Source: Apus apus (taxonomy: Eukaryota; Chordata; Aves; Apodiformes; Apodidae). Taken from it: a stretch of DNA of 64,000 bases. Position numbers and translations under genes: made by a program. The DNA is taken from the NCBI RefSeq assembly GCF_020740795.1, contig NC_067285.1:15244001-15308000 (forward strand). The letters are read 5' to 3'. Below, piece after piece: positions 38,313-49,773 of this stretch; within the stretch, counting starts at the first letter, position 1, and every line of letters begins with the position of its first letter. A model generated the notes under the pieces. That model was given only the letters and a program-made list of their open reading frames with translations. It did not search any database and had not been told where the DNA came from.

Positions 38313-40961
38313 TATAGACCATGAAGGACAAAACTATGAAACAGCCCAGGCTATCTATCATCATGTCCATAGGCCACATCTAACCTGTGAAACAGATGTG
38401 CTCCATGTGTCCTGCTGTCTTGTATCCTGACTGTCTGTTAACAGGGACATACAGCTGCACCTTGACTCATTTCCCTGTGTAGGGAAAGCAGGGCATGCAG
38501 AAGCAAAGCAAATGCCTGGGGTGCCATAACACAAAAGCAGGAGGCAAAGACATTAAAAGTACTCTGGTATCGTACAGTTTACACACACCTACAGAGGCCT
38601 TTGTTCACAAGAGAAAAGAAATTATCCAGCAACTTCCTCAAACTAAACTCAAACAGATGTCCTGGCTCCTGGACAGTAAGAATAGGCCTATAGTATAGAT
38701 GTTCCAGGAGAATTTCTCCTTGGTCACTTAGACAAGATCAAATGGCCTGTATCGCTCAAGTTAGGTACCCTAATCACTAAGGTATATTTATTTTAAATTT
38801 GACTTTATATGCCTATTGTGAATGAAGTTCAGAATATGAATCATCTCAGAATCTTTTTTTTTTTTTTTTTTTTTTTTACTACGGCTTCTTACATTGAGTT
38901 TTTTTCAGTATCACTTGATTGCTACATTTTCAGGACAAGAGCCTGTCACCGGGATTACATATTTTATAAAAATGATAGAGCTCTTCACAGTCCTATAAAA
39001 GGATAATTTTAAATCTGTAATTGTCTTTTTAACCTATTGCATAACATTAATGTGGCAGGAAGTTGATGTTATTTTTTAAAGACTTGCAAAGGTGCAGAGA
39101 CTTTTTTTTATTCTGTTGTTCACTGGTGCCTAATGCCTGAATATTAATGGATTTTAGTGTCTCTGAGAACTATGTGACATCTTCTGTGGTCAGTCACAAA
39201 ACAGGGAGCAAAACACAAACAGAACACTAATATTTTGCACAGCACAATACAAAAAACATTTGTACTCCTAAATTTCCTTATGCATATCTGAAATATCAAG
39301 CAAAGCATTTCTGGGGCAGCACGTTTTTTTCATGTTTATTTGGAATAACATTTTCCAGTGCAACTGAGAAATCTCTTCCTACATATAAAAATAATTCAAA
39401 ACGTGTGTATGGGGCACTTAACAGAGGTATGTTTTGTTCTCTGTGTGTTTTAAAATGGCTTTGTTTAAATATGTTACCAGTGGTCTGGGGTGGATTCTTG
39501 ACAGCTAAATGAAAGTTATTTTGCAGCTGGCACTAGTGTGCTGCTGACAAGCAGCTACAAAGAATGGTGTGTTTGCACAGCAACTGCCTGAAGTATTTGG
39601 GAAAAGTATTTTGGAAAAACTGTACCTTTCTCCATCAGGTAACAGAACTGTCAAGTGAACTTGGAGAAAAAAAAAAAGTCAAGAAAGGAAGCTTATAAAC
39701 ATATATTTCTATGGTTAACACTTTCATCAGGTTTTGGATCAAGTCCCTCAGCTGTGCTCCTGCTGAAAAATTGCATCCTGTTATGTGATTTTTAAATCTC
39801 AAGTGCAGATGTGCCATTCTTTAGAAACATCACAACTTATCTGCCTGAAGAGAGAATCAAATCTGTGTGAATTCATTAAGTCAAACACAGAACGCTAAGT
39901 AGGCATGATGAACCATATGTTTGTCTAAAGATGTGCTGAATCAAATGAATGAATGTTTACAGAAATAAATAGATGTATACACAAGTGACATATCACAGAT
40001 ATCATTAACGGATATTGCACATCCCTTCTTGGATCCAATCCCTTTCTTTACCCTTAAGCTGGGGAACAAACTTAATTAAACTGTAGTAAGTTACTTTCCT
40101 CAGTGAAAATTATTTTTTAATACTTTCTCCTACTACAGCCACAGGTTTCTGCAATATAAGAATTGAACTGTCACATAACCTTTTGGTTAGGAAAAGTAAA
40201 CACATACACATGCTGAAGCCAAAACAGACAGAGGTGTTTTGGATTTTTTTTTTTTCAAGCTATTTTAGTCTCATCTGAAATACAGAAGCAACAGCTGTGA
40301 GTTTTAACATACATCCTACTCACAGTACAATCTTCCACCCATCTGTAGAACAGATACAAATATGTTAGGTTTTGTGAGATTTAATTTATATGTATATAAC
40401 TCTTAGATATACCTAGTTATAAAACAGGAGTAAGGTAACAAGTTTTAATTGCTTCATCTTCTGCTTCATGAGTCTCTTTCCATCTTATTAAGATATTTTC
40501 CCTCAATTCTGATGAGGATTTGAAGTCTTAATGATTATGGGTTCCAGCACCCACCTGCAGGATATACTCTTCACTTTCAGCTGATACTACAAATATATTA
40601 CACTCATTAAGCTGAAAATATTCCCAATTTTACTTTAAAAGAGCAGATGTTTAAGAATTGGGACTTCCATGCCCAACAGTAAACTATTTTTCTACAACTG
40701 TGAAAACATCAGGTTTCTAGAAGTTAAAGGACAATGGAACTCTGTGGAATGAAGCCTGATATGGAAACATGCAAAAGTGATCAGACATCTGTAAATAAAT
40801 CATACATATTTGCAAACTTGAAGGAAATGTAACTACCACATAAGAGTCCCACAAAAATACACTTTAGGTTATAACTGTTAGTAGGATTTCTGCCATATTG
40901 TATACAACCATATGTGTTTTAGAGACTGGTTGTGTTAATATTCAGGTAATCACTAAATATA
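38313..40961. other. Intergenic, no gene seen
   Basis: AT-rich sequence between a CR1 3' end and an ancient repeat. Only the T24 run at 38854 stands out. Confidence 0.6.
38854..38877 (+). repeat. Poly(T) run, 24 bases
   Basis: An uninterrupted T24 in intergenic DNA. No retrocopied gene was recognised on the minus strand next to it (bases just above 38877), so a processed-pseudogene tail is not supported. Confidence 0.9.
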
Positions 40962-41265
40962 GGAACATGAAAGCAGCTGCACTAGGTCAGATCAGAGTTC
41001 CATATGTGTTTTGCACTACCTAGAGAAAGCAGATGCCCAGAAAATAATGTCAGACAGGGCAAGCATATAGGATACTTCCTTCTGAGAGCCTCTAGCCACT
41101 TCCAGTTTAGGGCCTTTCTGAAACAGACTTAATTTCTAGCTATTTAGTAATCCTCAATGGACTTTTGTTTGCTTGTTTGTTTTTCCTTTCATTAACTTAT
41201 CCAGTCCTTTTTAACCTGTATAAGAGATTTCTTTCTACATCAGAGGTTGCCAAGAGCTAAGTGCT
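40962..41265 (+). repeat. Ancient sauropsid interspersed repeat
   Basis: The segment begins 'aggaacatgaaagcagctgc' and continues 'actaggtcagatcag', 'ccagaaaataatgtcagaca', 'gggcaagcatatagg', 'atacttccttctgag', 'cctcaatggactttt' and 'cttatccagtcctttttaac'. In this order the blocks resemble a repeat abundant in turtles and crocodilians and found as decayed copies in birds (typical start: acataagaa...ccatactgggtcagacc). I recognise the pattern from memory and cannot name the family with certainty. It is heavily diverged, noncoding and fixed. Confidence 0.7.
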
Positions 41266-43189
41266 GTCCCCCTCTGTCACTTGTATTACTTTAGTAGTAG
41301 AGAGAAGCTTTTAAATTTCTTTAGGAAAGAAATTACCTCTGTTTTTATATCAAAGGACATAAAATAATTACTGCCATGCATAATTTACTGATGTTAACAG
41401 GAAAAGTGCAATTAGATTTACAGTGGGTTCTCATCCTTAGAATAGATATGTTATTTTGATTAGTAGGCTTCTGTCATCTGTGTGATATACTGTAGCTACT
41501 GAAATTTGATTGTGTATTACCATAATAGCAGTGGATAATGTATTTACATGATATGAATTAACAATATTGGCACGGCTCTAAATTTTGTACATCTGTTATG
41601 CACCGTTCCCATGGGCTGAAATTCCATACCAATGTGAAAAGTGTATGGTAATGCTAGTGTGTGACCTAGCTGGGGATGGTGACAAGGCAGCTAGAAGGAC
41701 AAGGTGGCACACCTGCTGGAGATGTGAGAAGGATAACAAGGGTTAATGAATGTAAAGACATTTCAAGAGGATTAAAAAAAAAAAAAGTGTGAAAGCAAGA
41801 TAACTAAGTTAATATTTTTGCTTTTGTATTTATGAAAAAAGGAGTGTGAGGAAGTTCTGCCCATGGGAGGATATGTTTGAGGGGCTGTCAGATTGCAGTG
41901 TCCATAGAACTTCTTTGAGAAGCAAGTAGAAAGAGGAGTAGTGATAAAATCTGACAATCACGGAGGCTTAGTAAAATTGTCTGACAGCAGACCCAAACCA
42001 GAAAAGGAACACTGTGTTCTCACAACATGTAATCTAGCTTTCTAACTCATTGTCACCCCACTTAGTAAACGCAAAATTATTCAGTTCATAAGGTAATTAA
42101 TAGTGATGAAATAAACCCCAAAATGTCAAAGGTCTATTAAGCAGAGTTATACTGACACACACTCAAACCTAAAAAGTCTCCAAACCATAGACACACGACA
42201 GTTGGGAGTACCCACCACAAGAATCATCAGTCTACAGCTGCACCATTTCCTAAACCTCTGCGGTGACTACTGCTAAAGACAGGATTGCATGTTAGGTGGG
42301 TCTTTGGTCTGATCTATTTCAGCTGCTTTTGTGCTCCAGGTACTCCAGAAAATGGTAGGTGGTACCTACCATCATTTTTGTAAATATGGATACAGACTCT
42401 GTTACAAAACAAGAAAGGCTTTTTATATTTTTATCTTCATGACAAATCATTGCAAGTAAGAATCTTCACATAATTAATAATAGCTGTATGTTTTCACTCT
42501 GTTGGGCTTTCATAGTGTCATCACCTCTTTTAGGAATAAAAAATGTGCTGTGTGCATAGAAAGGAAAAGACAAGTAAGAGAGTGATTGTTTCTACAGTAG
42601 TTAAAAATTGCTGTACAAATATTATTTGTGATCTTCACTCATACTGTGCTGAAAGATACAGCTGTTTCAACAAATCAGATAAGCATGCAGTGAAATAGGA
42701 AACAGACTTGGTGGGAAAAAAGTAAAAATTTATATTATGTGAACTGTATGCTTTAAAGAGATGAGCTCCTTTCTTCTTTCTCCACCCTGTTTCATTTTGT
42801 AGGCTTCTTTCAGTATCTCTGCTCAAAGGATGACTCTTTGCTTTGTGCAATTAGTATTTGTTCCAGTATGCAGGATACAAGAATATTGAGCTGGTGTTAC
42901 CTGGATATAGGAAACATTTGTGAATTTTATGTTAATGTGCAAAATATTAAAATGTCTCTGCTGAAGAAGTCTTTGAAGACAGAATTCAATTGGTGTCAGA
43001 GGTTTTTCACCTGTGCTATATCAAAGAAAATATTTATTTTATTTTAACTCCAAAAAGCAAAGCTAGTTTTATTAAATTTTAAATTGATTTTTTTTCTCTG
43101 CCACAATTAAAAAGTAATAGGACAGAAAACTGGTAGTTTCCTGGATTCTCCTTCTTGCCCTTCTTGAATGTGAGTGACATCTCTCTACA
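41266..43189. other. Intergenic, no gene seen
   Basis: AT-rich sequence with an A13 run at 41774-41786. No domain or repeat is recognised. Confidence 0.6.
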
Positions 43190-44265
43190 CAGGCCCCAGG
43201 GATCTTCCTGACTGTCACAACCTGACAAAGATGACAATCACTCTGTGATGATGGCAGCCAGCTCCCTCAGCACCTTGGATGTGTCCTACCCAGTCCTGCA
43301 GACTTGTGTTATGTTCAGTTTGCTTAAGGGGTCTACAACTCAGTTTCTGTTTATTGTGGGTAGGAACTCATTCTCTGGACTCTGCCACAAGCCAATTAGA
43401 GCTGGAGGGTCTGAGAGAAAAATCTTGTAAGTAAAGACAAAGTGGGTAGCAAACAATTCAGCCTTTTTTATCTCTTTTGTCATTAGGACACAGCAGCCTA
43501 ATCTTCCTCTTGTTCCAATGACCCTGTAGGAATCTTTCTTGCTGCTCTTTGTGTTCTTTACCAGTTTTGCCTCCCATGGACATGTGGTATGCCTGGTTCT
43601 GCCCCTGCACACCTGGGATGTGCTTTTTGTACTCCTCATGGATATATGTCCCCATGTTTATTCTCTGTACATTTCCTTTTTTGTTGGAGCCCAGTCAGGA
43701 GTTCCTCGTCTCTTCTCCCAGGTGTCCTCAGCTTCCTGCCCATCAGGACACCCTGTTCTACTTGGAAGAGGTTTTCTTTAAGATCAATCAGATCTCCTGA
43801 GTGCTTTGCCTTTCAGGGTAACCTCCTGGGAGATCTTGTCTACCAGTTCCCTAACCAAATACTAAATTAACCTAACTTTAGGTGCTATCTACCTAAAAAT
43901 CCAGTATCTTTCCATCACAGGCAAATCCTTCTGATTCCAGAAATACTATGGCAACTGTGCACAGATTTCAAACTTCTGTTTGTTTCCCACACTGTGGGCA
44001 TGGGTGTTCTGGCACATGAAAACTGTCTTCATTCAAGATTCCTTCTCAAGATTCCACCCATTGGGTGGTCCCCCTGGTCACTTTTCTTGTCCCCTTTTTC
44101 TCTGTTTCTCTTCAGATGTAGATTTACATGCCTCCCAGAGAAAACTAGTTTAAAGCCATGCTCATAAAGTTAGCACGCCTGTTAGAAACACTGGTCTTGC
44201 TCCACTTTTTCAGATGGGTCCCACCTAGCATTTTCCAGCTTCAAGGTTGATAAATAAAAGATGTA
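43190..44265 (-). mobile_element. Old CR1 LINE fragment, 5' part
   Basis: This is a reverse-oriented, decayed CR1 segment from the upstream part of the element. Landmarks on the plus strand include 'agctccctcagcaccttgga' (about 43260), a 'cctgcagacttgtg' segment, 'cagcctttttta' (about 43460), 'ctttcagggtaacctcctgg' (about 43811), 'ccagttccctaa' (about 43845) and 'actagtttaaagcc' (about 44145). The order matches CR1 read toward its 5' end. Several open frames overlap it on both strands (for example 43340-43781). They are remnants or chance frames, since the element is full of stops. Boundaries are approximate. Confidence 0.75.
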
Positions 44266-44892
44266 GATAAATCAGTGTATTTGCACCTCTAATCTTGACC
44301 TTCAAACATTTAAACCTCAACCTGTTCATTTTATTCCTTATCCTTGCAGGTAGGCTCTATGTTTAAAAAATTATTACAAAACAGCATTAGGATGAAAATT
44401 TATTCCATGTGTTTGCTCTCCTTTTTCTCTAGCTCTGCAGGTTTTTTTGATGAAACAGCCAGCAGTATATATTTGTTTGATCTTTCAGATTCGCTCTCCA
44501 AGCTGTATAGTCTCCACTTTCCATAGCCTGCCTTAGCCTTTATTATTGACCTTATATTTTCTGCTGGGGGGAGATAAAACTAGATAGTGCTAATACCATA
44601 CTGGTGCAGTGGTTTTTATTTAAAAATTGCTTTCCTGTTGTTGCTGATGTCATTTATTTTCATGATAGGTTGTGTATTTAAATTTGGGTGAGGAAAAAGT
44701 TCTATTTCTTAAAATAACCATAACCTTTTTGCTTATTGTCAGAAACTGTCATTTACCATGAGGTTATCACTTTTTCCACCCTCCTGGGCATACATTATGG
44801 TACAAGTAAATTGCTGCAGCACATTGATTCTAAACTACTGAATTACTGGTGTCTATCACAGTGTTCAAATGGGTTTGCTCCCAGAGAAACAC

Positions 44893-44919
44893 TTTTTTTT
44901 TTTTTTTTTTTTTTTTTTT
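44893..44919 (+). repeat. Poly(T) run, 27 bases
   Basis: T27 followed by C5, with no recognisable retrocopy beside it. It lies about 630 bp past the old CR1 at 43190-44265 and is not part of it. Confidence 0.9.
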
Positions 44920-47057
44920 CCCCCAATTGCTGAGCACTTGAGTAAAAGTAGATTAATAATTTACATTTCAACTTGCTCCCAACATACCCAGTGGCAAAGC
45001 TCTCATTGCTTTAGGGACAGAAGAGTCCTGCTTCCTACACAGCGTTTGAGGAGACTCTGTTGTGGACATAACAGAATGAATTACAAGTTCCCATCAATAT
45101 ACCAATCCATGTGTGACAGCATTGTGAAGAAAGCACTCCTTTATTCACTGAACGACAGTAACCAGACTTATTCAGTTGAGAACATTTAACAAGAATGAAA
45201 TTGGACAGATCTTCCATCATTCTGATAAAGGCTAAAACTAAGCAGAAGCACCAGAAAATATAGGTCACTGATTAATTCACTGAGATTCTGCATTCTTGCT
45301 CTGCAATAATCACTTAATGACAAGTTACAGCAAATGCTTCCATGTGATAATTAATTCTGGTTACACATTATTAAGGTCAAAGGAACTAACAGGTTCACTA
45401 ATGATTTCTATTTTAGAACATGGGACATTTCAATCAAGAGCATATAAAATAGTAAATGTAAGGGAATTTAACAGTATTTACTTGCATAGTACCTGACTAA
45501 ACTTTGACTGCTGCTCAGCATGTAGAGGTATTAGATGCTGCCACAGCAGTAGATTCTATCACAGGGGAGATAAAATCTTTTTTGTTGAAATAAGCACTTC
45601 TAAAGTTTTAATTCCATTTAATTATAGTTCAACAAAAAAATCCTGCACATAGTTAATATAGTAACAGACAGAAGAATAGTTCTGACCTCTCCTGCATGGG
45701 AATAATCTACATATGTAGAGAGAAAAGAGGTGTTTTATTTTTAGATAAGAGAATGAAGGGAAAAAGTCTTACCTTCATAATTCTCTGCCATCTGAGGTCT
45801 GCTGAAGCTTGAGGACACATGAAGGTTCACAGTTTACTCACTTAGAGAAACCCTTTTCTCAGGTTTTCATGCCCACCATAGTTACTTGGCACTCTAGGTG
45901 GACAGGACTATAATGTTAAGGTTACTTGAGGTACCCACCATAAAAGAAGGCTTCAAAGAGATCTGTGTTCAGAGATCTTAACCACTGGGGAACAAACAAG
46001 CCTTTATACAGTAATATTTTTTTCCTACCCAGGATTTACTGCAAACCTATCTGCTTTTTCTGCTCATGCTCTTCCTCTTCAAACTGTGCAAACATCTTTG
46101 AGAAAGTTTTTCACAAATTCAGGAGATACAAGAACAAGCTAAACTTCTTGAATATGCCTTTCCTAAAGATTTAGACACTCTCAATGAGTAGTAGAACTTA
46201 ACAACTCTTGGTACTTTATTCAGTTCTTTCTTTACACTATTGAAGCAATTGGAAGGTTTTATATACTGAAAGCTTAGGAGACAATCCTGAGTAATGACAA
46301 TTTACTATGAATGTGTTAGCACTACTACACCAGTAGGTTGTCTACATAATTAATCATAATATAGACTGAAAACTAGCATCAGCCCCATTGACATCTGTCA
46401 TGCTTAGCTCTAAATGACAAAATGTAATGTTTATTAGTGTCATCGAACTGCTAAGTCATCTCACTAACAACACTTCCAGATAATATATGTTTATTTATCA
46501 CCCTGATCCCAATAAGCTGAGCTCTCTCAACTTGAACAAGCTCATGAGAGGTGAGAACATTCCTACCATACTGTTCCCTTTCTCATTCAGGTCCAGAATG
46601 AAGCTCCGATCTAATGATGCATGGAATTATGAGCCTGCAAAGAAGATCCCTGGTTTTGACTGCTTCCAACTCACCTCAGCATGGCTGTAACATCTTCACG
46701 TGCACTTTGAAACCTTCTACTTACTTTGTAAAGTAATAAACAATGTGGTAGAGCAGCAATAGCATTATACGGAGAGATTGCAGTTTTGCCCTTGGGGAAA
46801 AAAAAAAAAATCCAAGAAAATATTTCCTGAGGAAATAGAACTTTTGATGACGTTTTGGGAGGAGAAATCTGGATACTCTTCCCCTCACCTCACTCTGGAT
46901 GGAATGATGCCTCATGATGTGTTCCTCCTCTCCCTTTCCCCAAATAACTTCACAATGTGTTGGCCAGTTTAAACATTTAAGGTAAGAAGAAAATATTCAG
47001 ACATATAAAGTTTTTTTGAAAACTGGATAGGCACTGTGTTGGAAGGACACCTGGGTT

Positions 47058-47089
47058 AATACCTCCACACTGGAATACCTCCACACTGG
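47058..47089 (+). repeat. Perfect 16-bp tandem duplication
   Basis: Two adjacent identical copies of AATACCTCCACACTGG, at 47058-47073 and 47074-47089. This is probably a recent replication-slippage or end-joining duplication in intergenic DNA. Confidence 0.95.
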
Positions 47090-49277
47090 AAAAGCATCGA
47101 GTGTGAAGCTCAGCACCAGTCTGTTCTGTTTGGCACAAAGCAGTGAGGCAAAAAACTGACGGATCACTCAGAGACAGCTGCAGCATAAACTGCTTCTTGT
47201 GGAGGTGTTAGTCAAGGAAGGTGCTGTGAGTGGGGGGGACTTCTAGAGAGATGGTGGTTACTGCAGAGGGTGATGCCAAAGCAGGAATGAGAAGGCAAGC
47301 TGGAATTATAGAGAAGGTCAGGAATTGTAAGACTAAAGGGCAAGAAGTCCCAAAGAAGTGGGCTTTGCTAAGTCCACTGCTTACAAAAAATCTTGGTAAA
47401 GTCAAGATACTTGTATGAGTGTACATGGTCCTTTATCTCATCCTTTTGAATTGTCTGAACTTCTGGGCTGTGGTCTGGCATTCACAAATTAGAGACCAAA
47501 CACCCTGTAGTCCTGCTGGCTTGATTTCAAAAGTGCTTAAATAACTTTATCAATATAATTGAGGTAACTAAAGGTAGTTTGGACAATTTAATTAACAGGA
47601 CACAAAATAAAATTTCCAAAATTTTTGTTAGTCTGGCAGAAAAAAGTTCATTGAAATTCTGCCTACCTAAAGTTTCTCTTTGGCTTTCAAAATTCTATAT
47701 TAGCCAGAAGTTTTTGAATCCTATAGTTTTACCCTCTTCTCCATTTGCAGTCTGGGTGGCTTGGAATTAATAATAAGCGAAACAAATTGCCTGGTGTGTC
47801 ATCTATTCTGATGCTTAATCATAAGGTAAGTTCAGGCTCATATGTCATCAATCAACTTTAAAAGGCAATAAAGAAAAATATTTAAGGAGCTATATGGAAT
47901 TTTCAGATGTAAAGGCAGAGTGATCAGCCTTGGCAGGTGTTTTAAAAAGATCTGTCTTCATTGTCAAATCCCACATAAAGCAAAGCTGAAGAAGATTAAA
48001 CCTCACATTTTGCCACTCTCCTCCCCTCTGACATCTGGTAACCAGATTTCACATACAATGACTTGTACGTGGCCAGTTTTTAACACTCAGAAAATATGTT
48101 AATGTGATCCCTTTGCTGTAGTCTATTTTTATAGACACTGAATCTGCTGCAGAATCTCCTGTATTAGCACTTTGCATGCAAAAATCTACTTTTCTTTGCA
48201 TCTATAGCAATATCATCCTTCATCTTGCCCTCTTTGTCATTGCTCTGATTCAAACTACCCATCTGGCTTTCTCAGAGAGATGACCATTAAAGGGGTTATC
48301 ACATGAAAATAATCAAATAACCTCTTCTGAATCTAGAATAAATAAAGCCAAATAGTAAATGCAGCAAACCTCCAATGGGAAATCATGCACATAAATTTCA
48401 GCCTTTTTTGTTTTGATTTTAGCTTAAAGATGAGGCTACAAGAATAAAATAAAATTAATTTCTTGTATTATTAAAAATTGTCTTGTTATATAAACTTAAA
48501 AATCCTAAAACAATATTTGGCTGTGTTTGACTTTTGAAAATTTCTAACTGTATCATCATATAAAAACTGTGGTTGTAGAGTAGATCTGACCATGAACTTC
48601 AGTTTGACTGTACTTGTGTTGCATCCACAATGAGGGTTTTTGTCCTGATTAAGAATGGGTAATCTAAATAGCAAAGACTATTTCTAAATGGATATCTAAA
48701 ATTTGTTCATGAAAACTCAGACATATTACTCTCTGAAAGGGGTTTTGAGGTTGTAATTTACAATGATCAGTCAAACGAGCATTTAGAAATGGAATGTTTA
48801 TGCAATAAACCTTACTGTCTCCAAGAGCGCCTGGAGAAAGTTGTGGGAGGGTGAAAGGTTTTTTTTTAGCTTTGCTCTGACTCTGCAAATAATTACAGAT
48901 GTGAAACACAGCCATGAGTTTGACTTTGTCCAGTTACTCTTGCGACCAGTGACACCTACGATGTTCCTGTGCTAAAGGACTATTTATCTCTGTGCGTGTG
49001 TTCAGGAAGGACTCTAAGGCTAAGCCGGTATTTCTGCTTACAAAAAAATGGACAGAAAGCTAGTTAAACCTTTTTTCCTTCAGCTTGTTGCAATTCAGTA
49101 TAGTCATAAATATTTACTGAAAAAGGCATTTGCTGTCTTAGTCAATAAACCTCAATCTCTGCCATTTTCATTTAATGATTCATAAAATACAGTTGTTTCC
49201 TATGAATGTGTTATGCTGCCTTTTGCTGCTAAAACATGGATTTCAAAAGAAAAAAAGTCTGAGAAAAGGAGATATCA

Positions 49278-49299
49278 ACTAAAGCCTCAGGGCTTTAGT
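49278..49299. repeat. Inverted repeat, 9-bp stem and 4-nt loop
   Basis: ACTAAAGCC, loop TCAG, GGCTTTAGT forms a perfect stem with moderate GC. The stem is too short for a microRNA precursor. Confidence 0.8.
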
Positions 49300-49743
49300 C
49301 AGGGAAATGGTGGCATCTTGGATAGCCAAGCAGAAAGCTGTGTTTCTGTCCCAACAACCAAATGAGCCTTGTAACTTATTTTTAGGTGAAAAAAGGAATG
49401 ACAAAGTTCCCCAGTGAGGGATAAGTGCTAGAGACTGCATCTTGCCTTAGGATTTACTTTCTTCTCTCAGTTCTTTCTGAGGAAGTGGCATTTTAGCATT
49501 TTCATAGCTTTCTTGTAGTTCCCATGAAAATAAAAGGGTGTTTGTTTAAAATGTAAAAGCAAGTTTAATGTATTACCATGCAAGCCCTCCAGAACAAGCA
49601 GGAAATCCTAGTATGTGTTGATTAATGGTAAAAGCTACGTATTTTATTTTTCAACAGTGTACTGAAGATTATAATAGGCAGAAGGCAATTTCTTATAGCT
49701 CAGTATCAACTCTTAGGTTCTTGATTCACCCAATCTATTATGA

Positions 49744-49773
49744 CTAAATCTATTAAGTCTAAATCTGTTAAGT
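49744..49773 (+). repeat. 15-bp tandem repeat, two units
   Basis: The unit CTAAATCTATTAAGT is followed by a copy with one change (CTAAATCTGTTAAGT). A partial related unit (caatctattatga) lies just before it at about 49731. The minus-strand frame across it gives a repetitive Asp/Leu/Ile peptide that is only a by-product of the repeat. Confidence 0.85.

Noticed and set aside
38854..38877. Poly(T) run as the tail of a minus-strand processed pseudogene
   Set aside because: Sequence beside it translates to nothing recognisable and no target-site duplication was seen.
43340..43870. Cluster of overlapping frames on both strands
   Set aside because: They fall inside an old minus-strand CR1 fragment and reflect its residual composition, not host genes.
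46721..46972. Complementary frames around an A-rich run
   Set aside because: They are produced by the A run at about 46799-46810 and flanking low-complexity sequence, with no domain.
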